A DNA stretch of 64,000 bases, taken from the NCBI RefSeq assembly GCF_002288925.2, contig NW_022098021.1:32149484-32213483 (forward strand), written 5' to 3'. The translations under genes were made by a program, and so were the position numbers. The notes beneath the pieces were generated by a model that was given only the letters and a program-made list of their open reading frames with translations, searched no databases and had not been told where the DNA came from. This document shows positions 12,028-21,485 of the stretch, piece after piece (within the stretch, counting starts at the first letter, position 1; each line of letters opens with the position of its first letter). This stretch comes from Delphinapterus leucas. Lineage: Eukaryota > Chordata > Mammalia > Artiodactyla > Monodontidae.

Positions 12028-12335
12028 CCTTGCTACTCAGAGTCTGGTCGAGGGAATTCCTTGGAAGTACCATGGTTAGGATTTGGCGCTTTCACTGCTG
12101 TGGCCCAGGTTCAACCCCTAGTCGAGGAACTAAGATCCAGTAAGCCGCCCAGAATGGCCGAAGGAAAAAAAAAAAAAAAAAGAGTGCACTAGAAAGAACA
12201 GGAACCTCAGGAACATCTGGGAACTTGTTAGATGTGCAGAAGCCCAGGTCCCACCCAAGACCAATCACACCAGAATCTACAATTTTACAAGATCCCCAGG
12301 TGAACCTTTGCACATTATGATTTCAAAAACACTGC
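12028..12335. mobile_element. MER5A-like hAT MITE, interrupted by a SINE
   Basis: The left piece (12028-12050) resembles the CTACTCAAAGTGTGGTCC end, and the right piece (12180-12335) has ACATCTGGGAACTTGTTAG, CCCACCCAAGACC and CAAGATCCCCAGGTGA, ending near CAAAAACACTG. This is the structure of MER5A, a short non-autonomous Charlie element. It sits inside an L2. Confidence 0.7.
12051..12178 (+). mobile_element. Short tRNA-derived SINE (CHR-related)
   Basis: It begins GGAATTCCTTGGAAGTACCA, carries a box-B-like GGTTCAACCCCTAG, and ends CCGCCCAGAATGGCCG plus a 17-18 A tail. This is a shorter cetartiodactyl tRNA-SINE type than the CHR-1 and CHR-2 copies. The TSD is not clear. Confidence 0.8.
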
Positions 12336-12455
12336 TGAGGACAATGGGTGAGCCATTGATGGTTCCTAGGGAAGAGGAGTAGTCTGATCTTAGCTGTGCT
12401 TGGGAAATGCAACTTTGTGAAGTGGTATGGACGGCATACAAAATGGCCATTGGGT

Positions 12456-13407
12456 GAGCAGTTATTCAATGATCACATTCTTTATAAAAATAAGACCAGT
12501 TGTCTTCTGGAATAATAATTACTAAGTGATACCCCAGTAGTCATAGCTCCATCACATTTAACTTTGAGGTAACTCGGATATTAATTTTTTTAATGAAATT
12601 TATTCATTGCATGGGAAGATGAAGGGAAATCTTCCTACTGCCAAAAGTAGACATATTTTTCACTTTAATTCATAGGTCTGGAATCTATGTAACCATGCTG
12701 TTTGATTTTAGATGGTTCAAATCTTTTAAAGCTATCTGAAATCTAATAGCCAAGGACCCTGTAATATGAGATAAAATTAATCAGGCAGGCTCAGCGCCCT
12801 AAATCCAGAATAGTCTGTAACAACTCTTGGACCCTCCCACTTTCTCCAAACACCCGTTTTGAGATAGCCAGGATAATTTTCATTACCTGCCCAGACAGCT
12901 GTGGAGTGTTGTAATTCATTGTTAGATAACTGCAACATTCCTCCTTAGAAAAGGATACTTCTTGTCAAGGATGCAGTTATTCTCAAAGGTTTAGTATATT
13001 TCTTAAACAGTGATGTACCCACCACATGCAGAAACAGCCTAGCCCTAGAAACCTCAAAGCCAGGCCACAGCTAACATGCTCAACCCTGCTTGGAGGTCGG
13101 TACTACAAATACCCTCCCTAGGTTGCTTGTAATCTCCACTGCTTTAGCAAACAGTCTAAACCACTCCTGTTGGAAAATCCTCTGGACTCCTGAAAATAAC
13201 TCCTTACTAGCTGAGCAAACCTTAACCCTCCCCTACAAGCAGATAAGAAAATGCCACACATCTAGAAGGCAAGAGGTAGCCAATTTTTATCTTTAACTAT
13301 CTCCTCCCTCTACATCCACAGAACAGCCCTGCTATCTTATGATCTTTGCTATGAAACTGCAGAAAGGAGAGAAGTGAAAGAGCTAAAAGAAGATAAAATC
13401 TCTCCAC
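12456..13407. other. No gene seen
   Basis: Apparently unique or very old sequence with no supported feature. Confidence 0.45.
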
Positions 13408-13452
13408 TCTATGTGTGCGTGTGTGTGCGTGCGTGTGCGCATGCATGCACAC
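13408..13452 (+). repeat. GT-rich microsatellite
   Basis: Imperfect TGTGTGCG and GCATGCAT alternating purine-pyrimidine tract. Confidence 0.85.
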
Positions 13453-14374
13453 AGTCATGTGCAGAGATGACCACATAAAATTGAAAATCACCTCAGATGA
13501 CAGCGAGGAGACAGGACTTGCAAGACTCTGGGGGCAGAGATGATTAGAGTGAGTAGGTGTGTTGGGCGAGGTCTAAGAGGTTAGACTACGTACTTAGATT
13601 ACTTGGGAAATGTTGGACTTTAGGTCAAGGGAGGTTCATTGCTACGCCACTTCCTGTAATCTAGATATCACAAGTGACAAACAGGACAAATATGAGGGAA
13701 GTTTTATACTCGAAAATCACTTTTTCTATGTTCATAATAACCTCTTATTTGGCACTATTTTCATTTTTTAAGACACCTTAGCATTGGCAAAATATGTCCA
13801 GAGGCAATTAAATCCCTCTAGTTTCTTCTGTGAAATTGATGTTTAATAACTATTTGGGGAGTTTCTCCAAATAAAAAATTCCATTTTTCCCCATTTCTAT
13901 TTTAAGATCTCTGACAATCAGTAAATTTAGTTTGACAAGTAATGCCACAAGTAAAGCTACTTCCTAGCTTCATAAAATCAATCACAAACTATATCCCCTG
14001 TGGTAGAGAAGAGACAGTCTTTGTTCATTGGCACAGCCTGGAAGTACCCAGAAACCAGGCAGCAAAGCTCAGCTGGTCCGATGCAGTAAGAAACCTCTCT
14101 GAATCCCTATGAGTACCTACTGCAGATCAGGTGCTTTGTTAGGGAGAGGTTGAGAGAAGACAAATAAGGCATAAACCCTGTCTCACAAACCTTATATAAT
14201 ATGAGGGAGGCAATCAAGGAAAGGGTCATTGTAATCCAGGTTTATCACTATAAATCAATACGGGACAGCTATCCCATTAGGGGGAAGATCTGTCCAAAAT
14301 TTAGTTCTTAGAAGTTCATTCTGATGGAGGATTTCAGTCGACCTGGAGATGCCCAGGCAGGGTTAACCAGCTCT
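13453..14374. other. No gene seen; faint L2-like stretch near 14095-14240
   Basis: CTACTGCAGATCAGGTGCTTTG at its start resembles the antisense L2 3' end, but the match fades quickly. Nothing else was recognised. Confidence 0.35.
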
Positions 14375-14607
14375 GAGAGCAAAAAACAAATATCATATGA
14401 TATCAGTTGTATGTGGAATCTAAAAAAATGATACAAAAGAAATTATATACAAAACAGAAACAGGCTCACAGACATAGAAAACAAACTTATGGTTACCAAA
14501 GGGGATAGCAGGGGTGGAGGAGGGTTGGGAGAGATAAATTAGGAGTTTGGCCTTAACATATACACACTACTATATATAAAATAGGTAAACAACAAGGACC
14601 TACTGTA
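14375..14607 (+). mobile_element. L1 3'UTR fragment, left piece (continues at 20546-20713)
   Basis: It reads ATATCATATGATATCAGTTG, then the G-rich AGGGGTGGAGGAGGG run and AACAACAAGGACCTACTGTA, the plus-strand L1 3'UTR. The consensus resumes at 20546 with GTAGCAAAGGGAACCATACTC, so the intervening DNA is a later insertion. The fragment is 5'-truncated. Confidence 0.88.
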
Positions 14608-14626
14608 TTTTTTGTTTTGTTTTTTT

Positions 14627-15042
14627 CCCTTGATATCTCCAATTCCTACCTTTACTACTACTTTCAAATTTGTCTACCACTTATTAGGAAGCAATACAGT
14701 GAAGATTTATTTGACTTAAGGAATAGGCAGGTAGCCAATTGGAGGAGAAAAAAACAATTAAGGGAAACTCAGCTACGCCCCTCAAAAACATATAAATAGC
14801 CTGGATAAGTGAGAATTATTTAGTCCATTGTTGCCTTCTCACTTTGTATTGTCTAAGTTATTTTGGTTTTGAGTCTAAGTTATTTTGGTTTTGAGTGTCT
14901 TTGATTGTTATCTCCCAGAGAAGAAATCTCTAGTTAGTGAGTTAGTTAGTTACTTAGTTAGTTAGTTTTTTGTGCATGATAGAGGGCCAAGTTTTATTTC
15001 CACAACCTTGAATATGACCATGGACGGATTGCTGACAGTAAA
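14627..15042. other. Non-L1 segment carried by L1 copy A (3' transduction)
   Basis: This stretch lies between the L1 3' end and the poly-A tail next to the TSD, the layout of LINE 3' transduction. On the minus strand a variant polyadenylation signal AGTAAA (14651-14656) sits about 24 nt before the tail. On the plus strand there is a CCAAT motif near 14735 and ACATATAAATAG near 14787, a promoter-like pair. A 22-bp tandem duplication (14851-14894) and an AGTT-rich tract (about 14931-14968) are also present. Its source locus is unknown; it may be part of an LTR. Confidence 0.75.
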
Positions 15043-15284
15043 ATCCTTTTTTCTTATTTTGAATTTTATTTTATTTTATTAATACAGCAGGTTCTTATAA
15101 GCTATCTGTTTTATGCATATTAGTATATATATGTCAATCCCAATCTCCCAATTCATCCCACCACCACCACCACACTGCACTTTCCCCCTTGGTGTCCGTA
15201 CATTTGTTCTCTGCATATGTGTCTCTATTTCCGCCTTGCAAACTGGTTCATCTGTACCATTTTTCTAGATTCCACATATATATA

Positions 15285-18200
15285 TTAATATACGATATTT
15301 TTTTCTCTCTTTCTGCTTACTTCACTCTGTATGACAGTCTCTAGGTCCATCCATGTCTCTACAAATGACCCAATTTCGTTCCTTTTAATGGCTGAGTAAT
15401 ATTCCGTTGCATATATGTACCACAACTTCTTTATCCATTCATCTATCGAGGGAAATTTAGCTTGCATCCATGACCTGGCTACTGTAAATAGTGCTGCAAT
15501 GAACATTGGGGTGCATGTGTCTTTTTAAATTATGGTTTTCTCTCGGTATATGCCCATTAGTGGGATTCCTGGGTTGTATGGTAATTATATTTTCAGTTTT
15601 TTAAGGAACCTCCATACTGTTCTCCATAGTGGATGTATCAATTTACATTCCCACCAACAGGGCAAGAGGGTTCACTTTTCTCTGCACCCTCTCTAGCATT
15701 TGTTGTTTGTAGATTTTCTGATGATGGCCATTCTGACTGGTGTGAGGTGATATCTCACTGTAGTTTTGATTTGCATTTCTCTAATAATTAGTGATGTTGA
15801 ACAGCTTTCCATGTGCTTCCTGGCCATCTGTATGTCTTCTTTGGAGAAATGTCTATTTAGGTCTTCTGCCCATTTTTGGATTGGGTTGTTTGTTTCTTTA
15901 ATATTGTGCTTCATGAGCTGTTTATATATTTTGGAGATTAATCCTTTGTCCGTTTATTCATTTGCAAATATTTTCTCCCATTCTGAGGGTTGTCTTTTTG
16001 TCTTGTTTATGGTTTCCTTTGCTGTGGAAAAGCTTTGAAGTTTCATTAAGTCCCATGTGTTTATTTTTGTTTTTATTCCCATTACTCTAGGAGGTGGATC
16101 AAAAAAGATCTTGCTGTGATTTATGTCAAAGAGTGTTCTTCCTATGATTTTCTTTAAGAGTTTTAGAGTGTCTGGTCTTATATTTAGGTCTCAGATCCAT
16201 TTTGAGTTTATTTTTGTGTATGGTGTTAGGGAGTGTTTTAATTTCATTCTTTTAAATGTAGCTGTCCAGTTTTCCCAGCACCACTGATTGAAGAGACTGT
16301 CTTTCCTTCATTGTATATTCTTGCCCCCTTTATCAAAGATAAGGTGACCATACGTGCGTGGGTTTATCTCTGGGCTTTCTATACTGTTCCATCGATCTAT
16401 ATTTCTGTTTTTGTGCCAGTACCATGCTGTCTTTATTACTGTAGCTTTGTAGTATAGCCTGAAGTCTAGGAGCCTGATTCCTCCAGCTCTGTTTTTCTTT
16501 CTCAAGACTGCTTTGGCTACTCAGGGTCTTTTATGTTTCCATACAAATTGTGATTTTTTTTTTTGTTCTAGTTCTGTGAAAAATGCCATGGGTAATGTGA
16601 TAGAGATTGCATTGAATCTGTAGATTGCTTTGGGTAGTACAGTCATTTTCACAATGTTGGTTCTTCCAATCCAAGAACATGGTATATCTCTCCATCTCTT
16701 TGTATAGTCTTTGATTTCTTTCATCAGTGTCTTATAGTTTTCTGAGTACAGACCTTTTGCCTCCTAAGGTAGATTTATTCCTAGGTATTATATTCTTTCT
16801 GTTGCAGTGGTGAATATGATTGTTTCCTTAATAGATGCAGATTTTTCTGCATCTATTCATATGGTTTTTATCCTTCAATTTGTTAATATGGTGTATCACA
16901 TTGATTGATTTGCGTATATTGAAGAATACTTACATCCCTGGGATAAATCCCACTTGATCATGGTGTATGAGCCTTCTAATGTGTTGTTGGATTCTGTTTG
17001 CTAGTATTTTGTTGAGGATACTTGCATCTATATTCATCAGTGATATTGGTCTGTAATTTTCCTTTCTTTTTTTGTAGTCTCTTTGTCTGGTTTTGATATC
17101 AGGGAGATGGTGGACTCATAGAATGAATTTGGGAGTGTTCCTTCCTCTGCAATTTTTTGGAAGAGTTTGAGACGGATGGGTGTTAGCTATTCTCTAAATG
17201 TTTGATAGAATTCACCTTTGAAATGATCTGGTCCTGGACTTTTTTTTGTTGGAAGATTTTTAATCATGGTTTCAATTTCATTACTTGTGATTGGTCTGGC
17301 CATATTTTCTATTTCTTCCTGGTTCAGTCTTGGAAGGTTATACCTTTCTAAGAATTTGTCCATTTCTTCCAGGTTGTCTGTTTTATTGGCATAGAGTTGC
17401 TTGTAGTAGTCTCTTAGGATGCTTTGTATTTCTGCGGTGTCTGTTGTAACTTCTCAGTTTTCATTTCTAATTTTATTGATTTGAGTCCTCTCCCTCTTTT
17501 TCTTGATGAGTCTGGCTAAAGGTTTATCAATTTTGTTTATCTTCTCAAAGAACCAACTTTTAGTTTTATTGATCTTTGCTATTGTTTTCTTTGTTTCTAT
17601 TTCACTTATTTCTCCTCTGATCTTTATGCTTTGCTTCTACTAACTTTGGGTCTTGTGTATTCTTCTTTCTCTAGCTCCTTTAGGTGTAAAGTTACATTGT
17701 TTATTTGAGATTTTTCTTCTTTCTTGAGGGAGGCTTGTATTGCTATAAACTTCCCTCTTAGAATTGCTTTTGCTGCATCCCATAGGTTTTGGATGGTCAT
17801 GTTTTCATTGTCACTTGTCTCTAGGTATTTTTTGATTTCCTCTTTGATTTCTTCAGTGATCTCTTGGTTATTTAGTAATATATTGTTTAGACTCCATGTG
17901 TTTGTGTTGTTTATGTTTTTTTCCCTGCAATTTATTTCTAATCTCATAGTGCTGTGTTCGGAAAAGATGCTTGATATGATTTCAGTTTTCTTAAATTTAC
18001 CGAGGGTTGATTTGTGACCCAGGATGTGATCTATCCTGGAGAATGTTCCATGTGCACTTGAGAAGAAAGTGTAATCTGCTGTCTTTGGATGGAATGTCCT
18101 ATAAATATCAATTAAATCTATCTGGTCTATTATGTCATTTAAAGCTTTTGTTTCCTTTTAATTTTCTGTCTGGATGATCTGTCCATTGGTGTAAGTGAGG

Positions 18201-18635
18201 TGTTAAAGTCTCCCACTCTTTTTGTGTTACTGTTGATTTCCTCTTTTAGAGCTGTTAGCACTTGCCTTATGTATTGAGGTGATACTATGTTGGGTGCATA
18301 TGTATTTATAATTGTTATGTCTTCTTGGATTGACCCATTGATCATTATGTAGTATCCTTCCTTGTCTCTTGTAACATTCTTTATTTTAAAGTCTATTTTA
18401 TCTGATATGAGTATTGCCACTCCAGCTTTCCTTTGATTTCCAATTTCATGGAATATCTTTTTCCATCCCCTCACTTTCGGTCTGTATGTGACCTAGGTCT
18501 GAAGTGGGTCTCTTGTGGACAGCACATATATGGGTCTTGTTTTTGTATCCATTCAGCAAACCTGTGTCTTTTGGCTGGAGCAATTAATCCATTCACATTT
18601 AAGGTAATTATCAATATATATGTTCCTATTACCAT
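15285..18635 (-). pseudogene. L1 copy A ORF2 (endonuclease and reverse transcriptase), disrupted
   Basis: The start ATG is at 18635 (M-V-I-G-T-Y). Open pieces in order are the endonuclease (18474-18139, with GWKKIFHEIGNQRKAGVAIL), a linker (17947-17624, LLNNQEITEEIKEEIKKYLE), then the reverse transcriptase and thumb (16724-16521, [20 protein letters not shown]; 16505-16308, [20 protein letters not shown]), and the C-terminus (15914-15693; 15506-15285, DEWIKKLWYIYATEYYSAIK). Intervening sequence aligns to L1 but contains many stops and frameshifts. Normally ORF2p supplies nicking and reverse transcription. The palm catalytic region near 17000 does not read through. Confidence 0.9.
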
Positions 18636-18694
18636 TTTCTTAATTGTTTTGGGTTTGTTTTTGTAGGTCCTTTTCTTCTCTTTTGTTTCCCACG

Positions 18695-19629
18695 TAGAGA
18701 AATTCCTTTAGTATTTGTTGTAGAGCTGGTTTGGTGGTGCTGAATTCTCTTAGCTTTTGCTTGTCTGTTAAGCTTGATTTCTCTGTCAAATCTGAATGAG
18801 ATCCTTGCTGGGTAGAGTAATAATCTTGGTTGTAGGTTCTTCCCTTTCATCACTTTAAGTATATCATGCCACTCGCTTCTGGCTTGTAGACTTTATGCCG
18901 TGAACTCAGCTGTTATCCTTCTCAGAGTTCCCGTGTATGTTATTTGTCATTTTTCCCTTGTTGCTTTTAATAATTTTTCTTTGCCTTTAATTTTTGTCAA
19001 TTTAATTCCTATGTCTCAGTGTGTTTCTCCTTCGGTTTATCCTGCCTGGAACTCTCTGTGCTTCCTGGACTTGGATGGCCATTTCCTTTCCCATATTAGG
19101 GAAGTTTTCCACTATAATCTCTTCAAATATTTTTTTGGGTCCTTTCTCTCTCTCTCCTCCTTCTGGGACCCCTATAATGTGAATGTTGGTGTGTTTAATG
19201 TTGTCCCAGAAGTCTCTTATGCTGTCTTCATTTCTTTTCATCCTTTTTTCTTTATTCTGTTCTGCAGCAGTGAATTCCACCTTTCTGTTTTCTGGCTCAC
19301 TTATCTGTTCTTCTGCCTCAGTTATTCTGCTACTGATTTCTTCTAGTGTATTTTTCATTTCAGTTATTATATTGTTCATCTCTGTTTGTTTGTTCTTTAA
19401 TTCTTCTAGGTGTTTTTTCTTTAATTCTTCTAGGTCTTTTTTAAACATTTCTTGCATCTTCTCGATCTGTGCCTCCATTTTTTTTCCGAGGTTCTGGATC
19501 ATCTTCACTATCATTATTCTGAATTCTTTTTCTGGAAGGTTGCCTATCTCCACTTCATTTGCCTATCTCCACTTCATTTCTCTGCCTATCTTGTTGCTTC
19601 ATCTGATACATAGTCCTCTGCCTTTTCAT
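18695..19629 (-). pseudogene. L1 copy A ORF1, disrupted, with coiled-coil expansion
   Basis: The ancestral ATG lies at 19629. A 19-bp tandem duplication at 19542-19579 shifts the frame near the start, leaving a 183-codon open stretch (19553-19002). That stretch contains the coiled coil (ITEAEEQISEPENR), then SIRDFWDNIKHTNIHIIGVP of the RNA-recognition fold, and stops at TLRHRN. A perfect-length 24-bp duplication (19393-19440) repeats eight coiled-coil residues (KDLEELKK and KHLEELKN) in frame, which copy B and the L1 at 1-3366 lack. The C-terminal domain is traceable at 18853-18695 (ARISFRFDREIK). The final stop TAA is changed. Confidence 0.88.
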
Positions 19630-19679
19630 TTTGTCTATCTCTCTGTGAATGTGGTTTTCATTCCACATATTGCAGAATT

Positions 19680-20533
19680 GTAGTTCTTCTTGCATCTGCT
19701 GTCTGCCCTCTGGTGGATAAGGCTATCTAAGAGACTTGTGGAAGTTTCCTGATGGGAGGGACTGGTGGTGGGTAGAGCTGGGTGTTGTTCTGGGGGGCAA
19801 ACTCAGTAAAACTTTAATCTGCCTGTCTGCTGATGGGTTGGGCTGAGTTCCTTCCCTATTGGTTTTATGGCCTGAGGCAACCCAGCACTCGAGGCTGCAG
19901 GCTCTTTGGTGGGGTTAATGGCAGACTCCAGAAGGGCTCATGCCAAGGAGTCCTTCCCAGAACTTCTGCTCCCAGTTTCCTTGTCCCCGTGGTGAGCCAC
20001 ATCCACCCTCCACCTCTGCAGGAGACTCTCCAACACTCGCAGGTAGGTCTGGTTCAGTCTCCCCTGGGGTCAGTGCTCCTTCCCCTTGGGTCCTGATGTG
20101 CACACTACTTTGTGTGTGCCCTACAAGACTGGAGTCTCTGTTTCCCCCAGTCCTGTCAAAGTCCTGCAATCAAATCCCGCTAGCCTTCAAAGTTTGATTC
20201 TCTCGGAATTCTTGCTGTCGTTGCTGGGCCCCCAGGTTGGGAAGCCTGACATGAGGCTCAGTAGCTTCGCTCCAGTGGATGGACTTCTGTGGTATAATTA
20301 TTCTCCAGTTTGTGAGTCACCTACCCAGTGGTTATAGGATTTGATTTTATTGTGATTGTGCCCCACCTACCATCTCACTGAGGCATCTCCTTTGTCTTTG
20401 GATATGGGATATCTTTTTTGGTGAGTTCCAGTATCTTCCTGTGGATGATTGTTCAGCAGTTAGTTGTGATTCTGGTGCTCTCGCCAGAAGGAGTGAGTGC
20501 ACATTCTTCTACTCCACCATTTTGAACCAATCT
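19680..20533 (-). promoter_or_regulatory. L1 copy A 5'UTR
   Basis: GC-rich leader of about 850 bp between the element's 5' end and ORF1, the expected site of the L1 internal promoter. The stretch at about 20139-20452 is nearly identical to the same part of copy B, whereas the first 80 bp and the part nearer ORF1 are clearly diverged. An antisense open frame runs on the plus strand to the stop at 20337. Confidence 0.8.
20047..20337 (+). other. Antisense open frame in L1 5'UTR (copy A, partner of 32757-33029)
   Basis: The plus strand, antisense to L1 copy A, stays open from after a TAG at 20044-20046 to a stop at 20337. The last 80 or so codons match the antisense frame of copy B, including SNPASLQSLILSEFLLSLL and the C-terminus CESPTQWL. 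In this copy there is no usable upstream ATG: the position equal to copy B's ATG is CTG, and an extra T shifts the N-terminal frame. It is probably not translated here. Reported because of its position and the matching frame in copy B. Confidence 0.35.
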
Positions 20534-20545
20534 AAGGCCTACTGT

Positions 20546-20713
20546 GTAGCAAAGGGAACCATACTCAATATCTTGTAATAATGTATAATGGTAAAGAATC
20601 TGAAAAAGAATATTTGTATATATACATAAACTTGAATATGTATATGAAATTGAATCACTTTGCTGTACGCATAAAACTAACATAGCATTGTAAAATAGCT
20701 ATACTTCAATTTT
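20546..20713 (+). mobile_element. L1 3'UTR fragment, right piece (continues from 14607)
   Basis: It continues the L1 3' end with ATCTTGTAATAATGTATAATGG, GAATCACTTTGCTGTACGC and CAATTTT. Its final bases are duplicated around the following SINE. Confidence 0.88.
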
Positions 20714-21032
20714 ATTTTATTTTATTTTATTTTTGACTGCGTTGGGTCTTCATTGCTGCATGCAGGCTTTTCTCTGGTTGCAGCAAGCAGGGCTAGTCTT
20801 TGTTTTGGTGCACGGGCTTCTCATTGTGGTGGCTTCTCTTGTTGTGGAGCATGGTCTCTAGGTGTACAGGCTTCCATAGTTGTGGCTCGCCGGCTCTAGA
20901 GCACAGGCCCAGTAGTTGTGCTACATAGGCTTAGTTGCTCCGCTGCATGTGGGATCTTCCCAGACCAGGACTCAAACCCATGTCGCCGGCATCGGCAGGC
21001 AGATTCTTAACCACTGCACCACCAGGGAAACC
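20714..21032 (-). mobile_element. CHR-1 SINE (minus strand)
   Basis: The poly-T/TTTTA tail is on the left; the body reads TTGGGTCTTCATTGCTGC and ends in CACCACCAGGGAAACC at the tRNA-like head. A perfect 15-bp TSD, CTATACTTCAATTTT, lies at 20699-20713 and 21033-21047. It inserted into the L1 3' end. Confidence 0.95.
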
Positions 21033-21055
21033 CTATACTTCAATTTTGAAAAAGC

Positions 21056-21243
21056 ATTTAAAGTTAAACTATTGTGTTCTTGCACAAGATGAGCTACCCC
21101 AGCACCACATGCAGAATTCAAAATGGATTGAATCCCGTAGTCAGGATGACCCCTGAGCATCTGTAGAAAGTTCTTGTGTGCTAAATCTGTGGTTGGTTCA
21201 GTGGGAAAGACTAGTTAGTCGGGGTTCACCACTATCAAGCACT
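21056..21243. other. No gene seen
   Basis: Short unassigned stretch after the L1 remnant. Confidence 0.45.
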
Positions 21244-21485
21244 TTAGAATGAGCAAGGACCACAGAGCTGAATGGACTGCCTGGGTTTGAACCTGGCTCC
21301 CCATTTACCACATATTGGACCTTCGGCTCAACCTCTCTGTGCCACAGTTTCCTCATCTGGGAAATGGGGATAATAATAGCACCTACTTCATAGGGTTGTT
21401 ATGAGGAGTAAATGAGTTAATATTTGTATAGTTTTCAGAGTAGTGCTTGGCCCTTAGTAAGTGCTTTGAAAGGTTATGTTAAATA
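21244..21485 (+). repeat. MIR SINE
   Basis: Well preserved for its age: CTGCCTGGGTTTGAACCTGGC, CCTCTCTGTGCCACAG, TTCCTCATCTGGGAAATGGG and TAATAATAGCACCTAC in the expected order. Confidence 0.9.

Larger units (their letters stand above)
11525..12455 (-). repeat. L2 LINE 3' region (minus strand), split by a later insertion
   Basis: The left part has the L2 antisense 3' end (AACTTTTATTGGCACCTG, then a diverged L2 body). After the insertion at 12028-12335 the L2 match resumes with GAGCCATTGATGGTTCC and AGGAGTAGTCTGATC, the expected order in L2. No coding frame is left. Confidence 0.6.
14608..20533 (-). mobile_element. Full-length L1, copy A, with a 3' transduced segment
   Basis: The 5' end at 20533 begins AGATTGGTTCAAAATGG, matching the 5' end of copy B. 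The order on the minus strand is 5'UTR, ORF1 (19629 to about 18695), ORF2 (18635 to about 15285) and 3'UTR to about 15042. About 415 bp of non-L1 DNA then follow, before a poly-A tail (plus-strand poly-T, 14608-14626). Target-site copies flank the whole unit: AAGGACCTACTGT at 14594-14606 and AAGGCCTACTGT at 20534-20545, differing by one base gain or loss. All ORFs are disrupted. Confidence 0.92.
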
